DNA of 14,822 bases. Source: JANYGM01 sp043764015 (GTDB lineage Bacteria; Bacteroidota; Bacteroidia; Cytophagales; Thermonemataceae). The stretch covers positions 1-14,822 of the forward strand of contig JAYUKY010000045.1 of assembly GCA_043764015.1 (NCBI GenBank), given 5' to 3'. The notes beneath the pieces were generated by a model. It saw nothing but the letters and a program-made list of their open reading frames with translations. It searched no databases and was not told the origin of the DNA. This document shows positions 6,701 through 13,370 of the stretch, in pieces. The first letter of the stretch is position 1, and each line of letters starts with the position of its first letter. The position numbers and the translations under genes are program-made.

Positions 6701-8380
6701 AACCTTGCAGGAACAGAAAAATTACGTTTTAATTTCGCTGGAAATGGTGCGTATGATGCAATTACGCAAGAAATTGAGGTTTGCGCCAAAGGTTTTCCTG
6801 TGAGTGCGTCTTTTTCTGGTGATGCGCTTGACAAATCTTTTAATTTCAATATAAACGAGCCACTTGCTAAAACAATAAAAGCTGAATTAACGGCTTATTT
6901 GAGTGTTTTGAGTGATTTGACAGAGGGAATGGAGTCTATTTTTAGAGAACCTCACGGCTGTTTTGAGCAAACATCTTCTAGCACGTATCCAAATATTTTG
7001 GCTCTGAATTTCTTGCAAGAAACAGGCGACCCAAATGCAGAAATTAAGAAAAAAGCCCTTGATTACATTGATAAAGGCTATAAAAGACTAATTGGCTTTG
7101 AAAGCAAAAGTGGTGGTTTTGAGATTTTTGGTGGCGACCCTGGTAGTGAAAGGCTTACTGCTTACGGTCTTATGGAATTTTCTGATATGAAAAAAGTCTA
7201 TAACAATGTTGATGAAAAAATGTTTTTGCGTAATAAAACGTGGCTTTTGAGCAAAAGAAATGGCAAAGGTTCATTTACAGCAAATATGACTAGCGGTTAT
7301 GACCAAAAATACAAAGAAATGATAAACGCTTATATTATCTATGCGTTGTCAGAAATTGGAGAGAAAAACATTGATTTGGAGTTCCAAACGGCATATAAAG
7401 AAGCTATAAAGTCAGAAGATAACTATCAAATTGGGTTAATGGCAAACGCTGCTTTTAATCTCAATAAGAAAACAGAAGGAGAAAATTTGCTTAATATTTT
7501 TAGGAAAAATCTACCAAAACAAGCAATAGGCAAACTTGCTGCACAAACTTCTATGACGTATTCTGATGGTGGCGCATTGCAGGTGGAAATTTCGGCACTT
7601 TTGGCTATGGCTATGCAAAAAGCTGATAATCAAAATGTTAGTAATGGTAAAAAAGAATTGTATGATTTGATGAGTTATATTATTCAAATGCGTCAGAAAG
7701 GTGGTTTTTATTCTACACAAGCTACTATTTTAGCATTGAAAGCTATTGTAGGTTATGAAAAATTTACTAGAAAAACTCGTGAAAATGGTATTATTACGGT
7801 TTTTGTCAATGGCAAAGAAGCAGGAAAACAAGCATACCAAGCCACAGACAAAAGTAAAATTACTATCACTGGGCTAGAAAAGTATATGCAAGAGGGCAAA
7901 CAAGATGTGAGAGTGATGTTTAGCGGTGTAAAAAGTGGCGTTCCGTATTCTGTAGATGTTGCTTGGAATAGCTTTACGCCTAATTCTAGCAAAAAATGTA
8001 AATTAGATATCAACACGACTATTGCAGCAAAAAACATCAATACAAATCAAACTCTGCGCCTTACAACTACGCTCCGCAACACAACAAATGATGTTCAACC
8101 TACGCCTATGGCTATTGTGGGCATACCTGCAGGACTTTCTGCGCAAGCGTGGCAACTGAAAGAGTTACAAGAAAAAGGCGTTTTTGATTATTACGAAGTA
8201 AGAAAAAATTATGTCGTGTTTTATTACAGAGAAATCCGCCCAAATGAGGTAAAAACGGTTAATCTTGACCTCAAGGCAGATGTTTCTGGGAATTATACTG
8301 CTCCTGCAAGTGTAGCATACTTGTATTATGCAAGTGAGTTTAAAGATTGGCAAGCTGGAGAAAAAGTGAGCGTTAAGTAG
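3713..8380 (+). CDS. Alpha-2-macroglobulin-like protein with thioester and plug-like insert
   Basis: This 1555-residue envelope protein starts at ATG 3713 or at 3725 (MKKFLK), with an N-terminal hydrophobic segment but no convincing lipobox. The order is: MG2-type beta-sandwich at about residues 52-150 (EKVYLHFDKPFYKP); more macroglobulin-like domains to about 560, including LMTQGWRRFSW near 533-543; a carboxypeptidase-regulatory-like domain at about 575-680; a charged low-complexity linker at about 690-770; a TonB-plug-like segment at about 774-830 (MPIIINKKVVNNIPF, ARKLYGS, VITTK); the A2M core from about 852; a thioester domain with PHGCFEQTSS, in which Cys1083 and Gln1086 would form the internal thioester; and a C-terminal receptor-binding-like sandwich. 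Such proteins are thought to trap attacking proteases by covalent linkage. No penicillin-binding protein gene (pbpC), a frequent partner elsewhere, is adjacent. A strong terminator follows at 8409. Confidence 0.9.
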   Translation: MNIPMKKFLKISALCLFPILGSGFWFDFNFFDDVFIKELKNKLNIYNTSFTEEKVYLHFDKPFYKPDDDIWFSAKVLKSTDHSASNISSILHVELLNPRGSVEQKIDISIENGVAKGDFKLNANAVGGLYKIKAFTNFQKNAGENTFFEKTVQVQKFIKPKMLLTLDFEKKSYTKNDLVMATLKAKNIGNEPITDNEFNYTIQLEGKQILAKTAKTDKDGNAKIMFQLPAKIDKADGLINIIVENRGIKESISRSVPIVLNNIDMLFFPEGGNLVENAENRVAFKAMNEFSKAAEVEGVVLDEKNKEVARFSSFYQGMGDFALPRANEGAFYRVRLTKPASDREYALPQVEKNNYTLHINNENIQKNQLNMSFNAPKSGTVHIVAQTRGLVQYTTTIQAREGRNTLEINAKNFPIGVAQITLFDAQKTPKAERIVFVGNANQLNIKLSSNKKTYMPRERVEISVETTDENGNAIPTNLSLSVLNDKVVSFADDKQDNLLSYMLLSSDVKGEIDEPSFYFKKDEPKAKKALNYLLMTQGWRRFSWDKVLDKNPVWNVLAEKTKIKGTLRDYYSNNNNKDFKDADIQITLLEMSGQKRILRKKVAPNGTFEFDNIDSNTPVQLFAHNKNSNKQQYYQIQLENTGFSNSGYYGNDDIDVLELASVSSTRRNKRGNRETKATVNIGRNERILNTLPSSNANKKEEKESPIREDVEENVIGDVATDMLENNDETILDLKKSEKMKEANSPVSGKISRRQPNAGMSKSDYYYRDDAYQNMPIIINKKVVNNIPFEVLSKENIASMDTISTESARKLYGSQIYQSNDKSLVITTKNEVTKSNYTMFKSVYLTPNVSPTREFYAQKVADAQNIERTDFRETLYFNPSLQTDKNGKATFFFFNSDEETTFRVVAEGFAKNGSLGQNDHTFAVQMPFSLDIKIPAYLSGGDTLNLPIVIKNNTENSVKGILGMNTPERFRLLGANAREVSLNAKEVKTEYMKVVVENLAGTEKLRFNFAGNGAYDAITQEIEVCAKGFPVSASFSGDALDKSFNFNINEPLAKTIKAELTAYLSVLSDLTEGMESIFREPHGCFEQTSSSTYPNILALNFLQETGDPNAEIKKKALDYIDKGYKRLIGFESKSGGFEIFGGDPGSERLTAYGLMEFSDMKKVYNNVDEKMFLRNKTWLLSKRNGKGSFTANMTSGYDQKYKEMINAYIIYALSEIGEKNIDLEFQTAYKEAIKSEDNYQIGLMANAAFNLNKKTEGENLLNIFRKNLPKQAIGKLAAQTSMTYSDGGALQVEISALLAMAMQKADNQNVSNGKKELYDLMSYIIQMRQKGGFYSTQATILALKAIVGYEKFTRKTRENGIITVFVNGKEAGKQAYQATDKSKITITGLEKYMQEGKQDVRVMFSGVKSGVPYSVDVAWNSFTPNSSKKCKLDINTTIAAKNINTNQTLRLTTTLRNTTNDVQPTPMAIVGIPAGLSAQAWQLKELQEKGVFDYYEVRKNYVVFYYREIRPNEVKTVNLDLKADVSGNYTAPASVAYLYYASEFKDWQAGEKVSVK

Positions 8381-8398
8381 TCCCCTAACCCCCAAAGG
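8381..8398. repeat. TCCCCTAACCCCCAAAGG motif after the stop codon
   Basis: TCCCCTAACCCCCAAAGG directly follows the TAG of the macroglobulin gene. C-rich strings of this form are, from memory, common in Bacteroidota intergenic DNA and are often followed by a complementary G-run. Here the G-rich half is reduced to AAAGG, so it is a partial copy with no hairpin potential of its own. Confidence 0.35.
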
Positions 8399-8408
8399 AA
8401 ATAAAGAC

Positions 8409-8444
8409 AAAAAAGCCTTTCCAACATTTGGAAAGGCTTTTTTT
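8409..8444 (+). terminator. Intrinsic terminator of the macroglobulin gene
   Basis: GCCTTTCC (8415-8422) pairs with GGAAAGGC (8430-8437) around the 7-base loop AACATTT. Six A's precede the stem and seven T's follow it, so the stem can extend and a U-tract ends the transcript. It begins 28 bp past the stop and separates this gene from nusB. The A-tract would also allow function in reverse. Confidence 0.9.
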
Positions 8445-8586
8445 GGTTATTTTTTTAGCTAATTGATGTTTTTTTTCATAATCTCTCAAAAAATTTGTAA
8501 CTTGCAGGCGTTTTCATATAGTATCTTTTTTCTATTGAAAAACTCTTTGACATTCTAATAAAAAAACTGCTTCAAAACATTTAAAA

Positions 8587-9807
8587 ATGCTAAACCGCCG
8601 TATTCTCCGCATTAAAGCAATGCAAACTCTTTATGCCTTTGAGCAATCCAAAAACGCAAATTTTCAAGTTGCGCAAGATTTTATTAGAGATATTTTTGTG
8701 CCAGACCTTAATTCTATGCAGGTACAAGACCGTAGCGCAATAGAAATGGATAAAAACACTGCCCTAAGTCTGTTTTTGCATAGTTATCACCACCGTAGCA
8801 TTTCTGAAAGCTCTCACGCAAGTCCAAAAATCTACCAAACCGTTACGCTTGCTATCAACCAATATCATCAGTCTGTAGAAAAAGATAGGAAATTTCTAGG
8901 AAAAGCTATGACTGCAGAAACAGAAACGCTTTTTGATACTTATTTGTCTATTTTATCACTACTTATAGAACTTTCTGAAAAAGCCGCCATAGAGAAAGAC
9001 AGGGTACTTTTGAGCAAAGCCGTTAAGATAATGCCTGAATACAAATTAGCTACCAACCAAATCACTAATTTTCTAAGAAATAACCCAGAATTTCAAGATG
9101 CTTGTAAACGTGAAGGTATCAGTTGGGAGCTAGAAACCGACTTTTTGAAAGATTTATATACCAATATTCTCAAAAAAGATACCGTTTACCAAGATTATCT
9201 TAAACTGCCTGATGCTGATTTTGACCAAGATAAAGAGATAATAGACCATATTTTAAGAAATATTATCTTCAAACGCACCCCAGACGCACAAACGGAAGAA
9301 GAAGCCAAAAATCCTCCAAAACCTGCTTTTATGCAGCATTATTTTGAGCATAGAGATATTTATTTTGCTGAAAATCATTCTGTACTTAAAAATATGGTCT
9401 TACGTACCTTTAAAAGCATTTTGCCACAAGGAAACAACGACTTTAAACTTGTGGATATTTCTCCAGATTGGGAAATTGACAAAGAATTTTTTAGGGATTT
9501 GTACTACAAAACTATTAACAATACAGACGAATACGACCAAATTATCTCCCAAAAAGCAGAAAATTGGGACACAGACCGCTTTGCTCTAGTGGACAAAATT
9601 TTTATCAGAATGGCAATTACGGAGATGCGTTATTGTGATAGTATTCCTGTCAAAGTGTCTATAAATGAATACGTTGACCTTTGCAAAACGTACAGCACAC
9701 CAAAAAGCAAGACTTTCGTCAATGGAATGCTCAATAAAATTGCAGAAGAATTGACAGAAAAAGGGGAAATCAATAAGTCTGCACGTGGTTTGATGGATAA
9801 TAAATAA
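8587..9807 (+). CDS. nusB: Transcription antitermination factor NusB, long Bacteroidota form
   Basis: NusB with NusE (ribosomal protein S10) binds boxA RNA and supports antitermination of rRNA transcription. The 406-residue product begins MLNRRILRIKAMQTLYAF, the typical start of Bacteroidota NusB, and ends in a canonical all-helical NusB domain at about residues 270-395 (DRFALVDKIFIRMAITEM, IPVKVSINEYVDLCKTYS, SKTFVNGMLNKIAEEL). The roughly 260 residues before that domain are a helical extension absent from E. coli NusB (about 139 residues) but usual in this phylum. The gene lies 207 bp after the macroglobulin stop and beyond its terminator, so it has its own promoter; a TAACTTGC near 8496 is only a loose match to a -7 box. 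kmo follows after 69 bp on the same strand. Confidence 0.93.
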   Translation: MLNRRILRIKAMQTLYAFEQSKNANFQVAQDFIRDIFVPDLNSMQVQDRSAIEMDKNTALSLFLHSYHHRSISESSHASPKIYQTVTLAINQYHQSVEKDRKFLGKAMTAETETLFDTYLSILSLLIELSEKAAIEKDRVLLSKAVKIMPEYKLATNQITNFLRNNPEFQDACKREGISWELETDFLKDLYTNILKKDTVYQDYLKLPDADFDQDKEIIDHILRNIIFKRTPDAQTEEEAKNPPKPAFMQHYFEHRDIYFAENHSVLKNMVLRTFKSILPQGNNDFKLVDISPDWEIDKEFFRDLYYKTINNTDEYDQIISQKAENWDTDRFALVDKIFIRMAITEMRYCDSIPVKVSINEYVDLCKTYSTPKSKTFVNGMLNKIAEELTEKGEINKSARGLMDNK

Positions 9808-9813
9808 TTTTCC

Positions 9814-9841
9814 AATTACGGATTAACAATTAACAATTACG
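9814..9841. repeat. Four 7-bp AT-rich repeat units upstream of kmo
   Basis: AATTACG, GATTAAC, AATTAAC and AATTACG follow one another without gaps in the nusB-kmo spacer, ending 35 bp before the kmo ATG. Similar 7-bp periodic arrays sit upstream of the genes starting at 13297 and 14483. Confidence 0.6.
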
Positions 9842-9876
9842 TTTAGTTTTATAGCAGTATTCATTTTTCTACAAAT

Positions 9877-11238
9877 ATGACACAAAAAATAACTCTTGTA
9901 GGCGGCGGTTTGGCGGGTTCTTTGCTTGGCATTTACCTCGCTAAACGTAATTTTGACGTTACTATCTACGAAAAACGCCCTGATATGCGCAAAGAAGGCT
10001 ATACTTCTGGTCGTTCTATCAATCTTGCGCTCTCACACAGGGGCATTCGTGCTTTGCGTGAGTTGGGCGTGCTTGACGAGGTTTTGCCTATGGCTATTCC
10101 TATGCAAGGGCGTATGCTACATGACCCTGCGGGCAATTTGGCATATTTTCCTTATGGCAAAGATGATTCAGAGTATATAAACTCTATTTCTAGGGGTGGA
10201 TTAAATATTGCTCTGCTTAATCTCGCTGAAAAATATCCAAATATTAAAATTATTTTTGATGAAGAATGTAAAGATATTGATTTTGATACCAATATTGTTA
10301 CGTTCCAAAATACACAAACACATCAAACCCAAAATGTCAAATCTGATGTCGTGATTGCTACTGATGGAGCAGGCTCTACTATCCGTAACGCAATGACTTC
10401 ACGCTTAGATGGTTATACGCAAAATACTGTTTTTTTGGCGCACGGCTACAAAGAACTAGAAATTCCTGCTAAAAATAATACCTTTCAGATAGAAAAAAAT
10501 GCCTTGCATATTTGGCCTCGTGGTACTTATATGATGATTGGTTTGCCTAATTTGGACGGAAGTTTTACTATAACGCTTTTCTTTCCTAATAAAGGAGAAA
10601 ACAGCTTTGAAAGCCTAGATACAAAAGAAAAAGTACAAGATTTCTTTTCTTTGCACTTCAAAGATGCGCTGGATATTATGCCTGATTTGGCAGAAGATTT
10701 CTTTAAAAACCCTACTGGTGGACTTGCTACGCTATATTGCACTCGTTGGAATGTAGAAGGAAAAGTTTTACTTTTGGGAGATGCCGCTCACGCCATTGTA
10801 CCGTTTTATGGACAAGGTATGAACGCCTCTTTTGAAGATTGTATTGTTTTGAATGATATTTTAGAGAAATATAATGTTAGTGGGGACAACAGACAAACTA
10901 ATAACTGGGAAGAGATTTTTGATGAATACGCAAAAATACGCAAAAAAGATACTGATGCTATTGGGGAACTTGCTATTGAGAATTTTTATGAAATGCGAGA
11001 TAAAGTAGCAGAGCCTAGTTTTCAGCAAATGAGAAAACTAGAACATAAATTAGAAAATGCTTTCCTAGAGTATCATTCAAAATACTCTATGGTTACATTT
11101 CACCCAGAAGTGCCATATTCAGAAGCCAAAAGAAAAGGAAATTTGCAAAATGATTTTCTTTTAAACATCTGCAAAAATAATACAGATATTGATAATATTG
11201 ATATTGCTGAAGTCTTTGAAAAGATTAAAAATTTATAA
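9877..11238 (+). CDS. kmo: Kynurenine 3-monooxygenase
   Basis: An FAD- and NADPH-dependent aromatic hydroxylase converting L-kynurenine to 3-hydroxykynurenine, in tryptophan degradation and de novo NAD synthesis from tryptophan. The 453 residues match the usual length. The N-terminal dinucleotide-binding motif is LVGGGLAGS (7-15), followed by YEKRPDMR and the KMO-typical GRSINLALSHRGIRAL (45-60). The second FAD motif is LLLGDAAHAIVPFYGQGMNA at about 298-317. KMO-like C-terminal features include RKKDTDAIGELAIENFYEMR. The C-terminus is short and soluble, lacking the mitochondrial membrane anchor of animal KMO. No kynureninase or 3-hydroxyanthranilate dioxygenase gene is in the window. It is 69 bp downstream of nusB and may be co-transcribed with it. 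It converges on the gene at 11381 across a large palindrome. Confidence 0.95.
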   Translation: MTQKITLVGGGLAGSLLGIYLAKRNFDVTIYEKRPDMRKEGYTSGRSINLALSHRGIRALRELGVLDEVLPMAIPMQGRMLHDPAGNLAYFPYGKDDSEYINSISRGGLNIALLNLAEKYPNIKIIFDEECKDIDFDTNIVTFQNTQTHQTQNVKSDVVIATDGAGSTIRNAMTSRLDGYTQNTVFLAHGYKELEIPAKNNTFQIEKNALHIWPRGTYMMIGLPNLDGSFTITLFFPNKGENSFESLDTKEKVQDFFSLHFKDALDIMPDLAEDFFKNPTGGLATLYCTRWNVEGKVLLLGDAAHAIVPFYGQGMNASFEDCIVLNDILEKYNVSGDNRQTNNWEEIFDEYAKIRKKDTDAIGELAIENFYEMRDKVAEPSFQQMRKLEHKLENAFLEYHSKYSMVTFHPEVPYSEAKRKGNLQNDFLLNICKNNTDIDNIDIAEVFEKIKNL

Positions 11239-11257
11239 AATAGCTTAACAATAAAAT

Positions 11258-11356
11258 GTTGCTGTAAAAGTTCCGTTGCAAAAATGTATTTATCAATGTA
11301 GGAACACGCCGTGGCGTGTTCCTACACAAAATTTGCAACGGAACTTTTACAGTAAC
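11258..11356. mobile_element. 99-bp nested palindrome, MITE-like
   Basis: Outer 25-base arms at 11258-11282 and 11332-11356 are inverted-complementary with one mismatch (GTTGCTG... against ...CAGTAAC). Nested inside is a perfect 13-base hairpin, GTAGGAACACGCC (11298-11310) and GGCGTGTTCCTAC (11313-11325), with a 2-base centre. Long terminal inverted repeats around a short non-coding core fit a miniature transposable element. No clear target-site duplication is visible. Folded as RNA it would form a long hairpin between two convergent genes and could block read-through both ways, though no U-tract follows on either strand. Confidence 0.6.
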
Positions 11357-11380
11357 AAAAAAATCAAATATTTAATGGTC

Positions 11381-13297
11381 TTAATTTATTTTACTAATTT
11401 TTTTATAAAAGACTTCTTTAACAGTTTGAATAGCAACTAAATAAGTGCCTTTTGGGTAACTTTGCAAACTTATAGGCATATTTTCTATTGGTTTGATTAT
11501 TTCCAAAATAATACGCCCATACATATCAGAAACGACTATTTTTTCTATTTCAGCATTTGCAGCTATTCCCTTGATATAAAATTCATTTTCAAAAGGATTG
11601 GGGTAAATCTGTAAATCATTAATTACTAGGTTATTATTACTTACAGAAATTACTTTGGAGTAATTGAAAATGCCATTATTTTCCATTATTTTCAGTCTGT
11701 AATAAGTTGTTTTTCCCTTATTCTCATTGAAATTCTTATCAACTACTTGATAATTAGTGATATTAACCTGATTTTTGGGCAAGACTTGTGCTATTTTCAC
11801 AAAATCAGCTATATTTCCTACAGACTTCTCCACTTCATAAAATTTCACCTCTTCATTGATAGTTGCCCAATCAAGCACAACAGACTGATTTTTTAGGCTT
11901 GCATTCCAATAAATAAGCGTTACGGGAAGCGGAGAAACAGCATTATCAAAAATCCCGCTGTTATTTGCTCCACCACCATTAGCTGCTTGAGAATTGCAAG
12001 GACTGCTACTGTTATTACAACCGCCCGTTCCAATATTTGTAGTTGTAGTTGTGTTAGTGCTAGGGCGTGCAATAGAGTAAAAAATAGCTCCTTGCCCACC
12101 ACCACCGCCGCCACCGTGAGTTGAGGAGTTAATACTACTTCCATTACCACCATTTGCATTTATTGCAATAGGGCAAGCCGCAGAAATATTCCACGCATCT
12201 ACTTGAATGACAATACTTCCTCCTGCACCACCACCACCACCACCATCATTTCCTGATGCTGGCACAGTTTCACCATTAGCCGTAATTGATATAGCACTTG
12301 CACAAGTTGCACCAGTACGTAACTCATTAGCTTTCAGTAAAATAATTCCACCACCTTCTCCACCCGCTGTAGCAACACTATTATTTTGTTGCCCACCACC
12401 GCCAGCACCACCCATAAAAATCCTCCCGACGCTTATACTGCTAGAAAGACCAATACCTTCTACTCCACCCACTGAAGGAGAACAACCTGTGGGGGTGCTA
12501 TTCCAACCAGCTCCACCTGCGCCACCACTACTAAAATTCCCACCACCGCCGCCACCAGCATTAACAACATTGCCACCACCACCACCAGAGAGTATTTTGC
12601 CTCTTGAACGCTCAAAATTCGTGTTTGTATTTTTGTAAATTCCCTCTCCTTTTGCAGCATCATTAACACTATTAGAAAGATAACGAGTATTACCCGTACA
12701 ATCAACTGCAACAAAGAAATTAGTAGAAACAACGCCACCTCTAAAACCACGCTCATTTACATTTAAACGGTGTTGCAAGGTAAAAACACCATCAACAAAA
12801 AACACTAATATGCCACCAATATTACCGTTCCAAGCAAGGCAGGTCATATCTGATGTTGTGGTGAAGTCAGGAGAGCCAAGTTTTGGATAAGTAATTATTT
12901 GCAGGCTACTATTTGTAGTTGTGTTATAAGTATTTAAAGTTGAGCCACTTATAGTAACAGAATTAAGGTTTGCACCACGAGAAACAGCTGTGATAGTTGC
13001 TACTTCATACAAACCAGCCGACTGAATAGTACCTAAATCACCAAAATTGACATTATTGGCAGTATTTGCGCCAATAACATCATCTTGCATTTGCATAATG
13101 ATAATTTTCTCACCTACATTGAAAGTGCCTGTAACGGCTACTTCAGACTGATGCCCTGCCGTTGTTGAGATAGTAAAAACATTGCCTGCAATGCTACTTA
13201 CTTTAGCATAACCATTGATAATAGTTTGTGCTGACGCTAATTGAGCTGAAAGGAACAATAAAATTGTTAAAAAATAGATTTTTAAAATAAGTTTCAT
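11381..13297 (-). CDS. Secreted glycine-rich protein with type IX secretion sorting domain
   Basis: This 638-residue protein has a signal peptide (LTILLFLSAQLASAQ, cleavage near residue 23), a beta-rich N-terminal domain to about 230, and a glycine-rich region at about 235-430 with repeated SGGGGGN, AGGGGGGN and DGGGGGGAGG clusters and scattered Cys. A linker starting LPVTLIYWNASLK at about 455 is of the kind common before sorting tails. The C-terminal type IX sorting domain at about 558-638 contains LQIYPNPFENEFYIKG, VSDMYGRII and YPKGTYLVAI. In this phylum such a tail directs export across the outer membrane and usually attachment to the surface. The function of the core is unknown; the glycine-rich part resembles polyglycine-helix or adhesin-like regions. 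The gene begins 73 bp after the DAHP synthase stop on the same strand. Confidence 0.88.
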   Translation of the reverse strand: MKLILKIYFLTILLFLSAQLASAQTIINGYAKVSSIAGNVFTISTTAGHQSEVAVTGTFNVGEKIIIMQMQDDVIGANTANNVNFGDLGTIQSAGLYEVATITAVSRGANLNSVTISGSTLNTYNTTTNSSLQIITYPKLGSPDFTTTSDMTCLAWNGNIGGILVFFVDGVFTLQHRLNVNERGFRGGVVSTNFFVAVDCTGNTRYLSNSVNDAAKGEGIYKNTNTNFERSRGKILSGGGGGNVVNAGGGGGGNFSSGGAGGAGWNSTPTGCSPSVGGVEGIGLSSSISVGRIFMGGAGGGGQQNNSVATAGGEGGGIILLKANELRTGATCASAISITANGETVPASGNDGGGGGGAGGSIVIQVDAWNISAACPIAINANGGNGSSINSSTHGGGGGGGQGAIFYSIARPSTNTTTTTNIGTGGCNNSSSPCNSQAANGGGANNSGIFDNAVSPLPVTLIYWNASLKNQSVVLDWATINEEVKFYEVEKSVGNIADFVKIAQVLPKNQVNITNYQVVDKNFNENKGKTTYYRLKIMENNGIFNYSKVISVSNNNLVINDLQIYPNPFENEFYIKGIAANAEIEKIVVSDMYGRIILEIIKPIENMPISLQSYPKGTYLVAIQTVKEVFYKKISKIN

Positions 13298-13303
13298 TTA
13301 GGT

Positions 13304-13322
13304 AATTAACAGTTAAGATTAA
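13304..13322. repeat. 7-bp periodic TTAA repeats upstream of the glycine-rich gene
   Basis: TTAA recurs at 13306, 13313 and 13320, exactly 7 bp apart, within AATTAAC, AGTTAAG and ATTAAC. It lies a few bases upstream of the ATG at 13297 and resembles the arrays at 9814-9841 and 14493-14520. Confidence 0.4.
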
Positions 13323-13370
13323 CACTTTTATATCTTTATACTTTTACCTAACTAAATGTAACTTTTTTAA

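Noticed and set aside
11258..11356. Classical intrinsic terminator for kmo
   Set aside because: The hairpin is strong, but the plus strand continues with an A-run after it and the minus strand has no clean U-tract, so the standard terminator signature is missing on both sides.
12207..12638. Plus-strand proline-rich open frame (PPPPP runs)
   Set aside because: It is the reverse complement of the GGT triplet runs encoding polyglycine in the real minus-strand gene; the frame is open only because of the composition bias.
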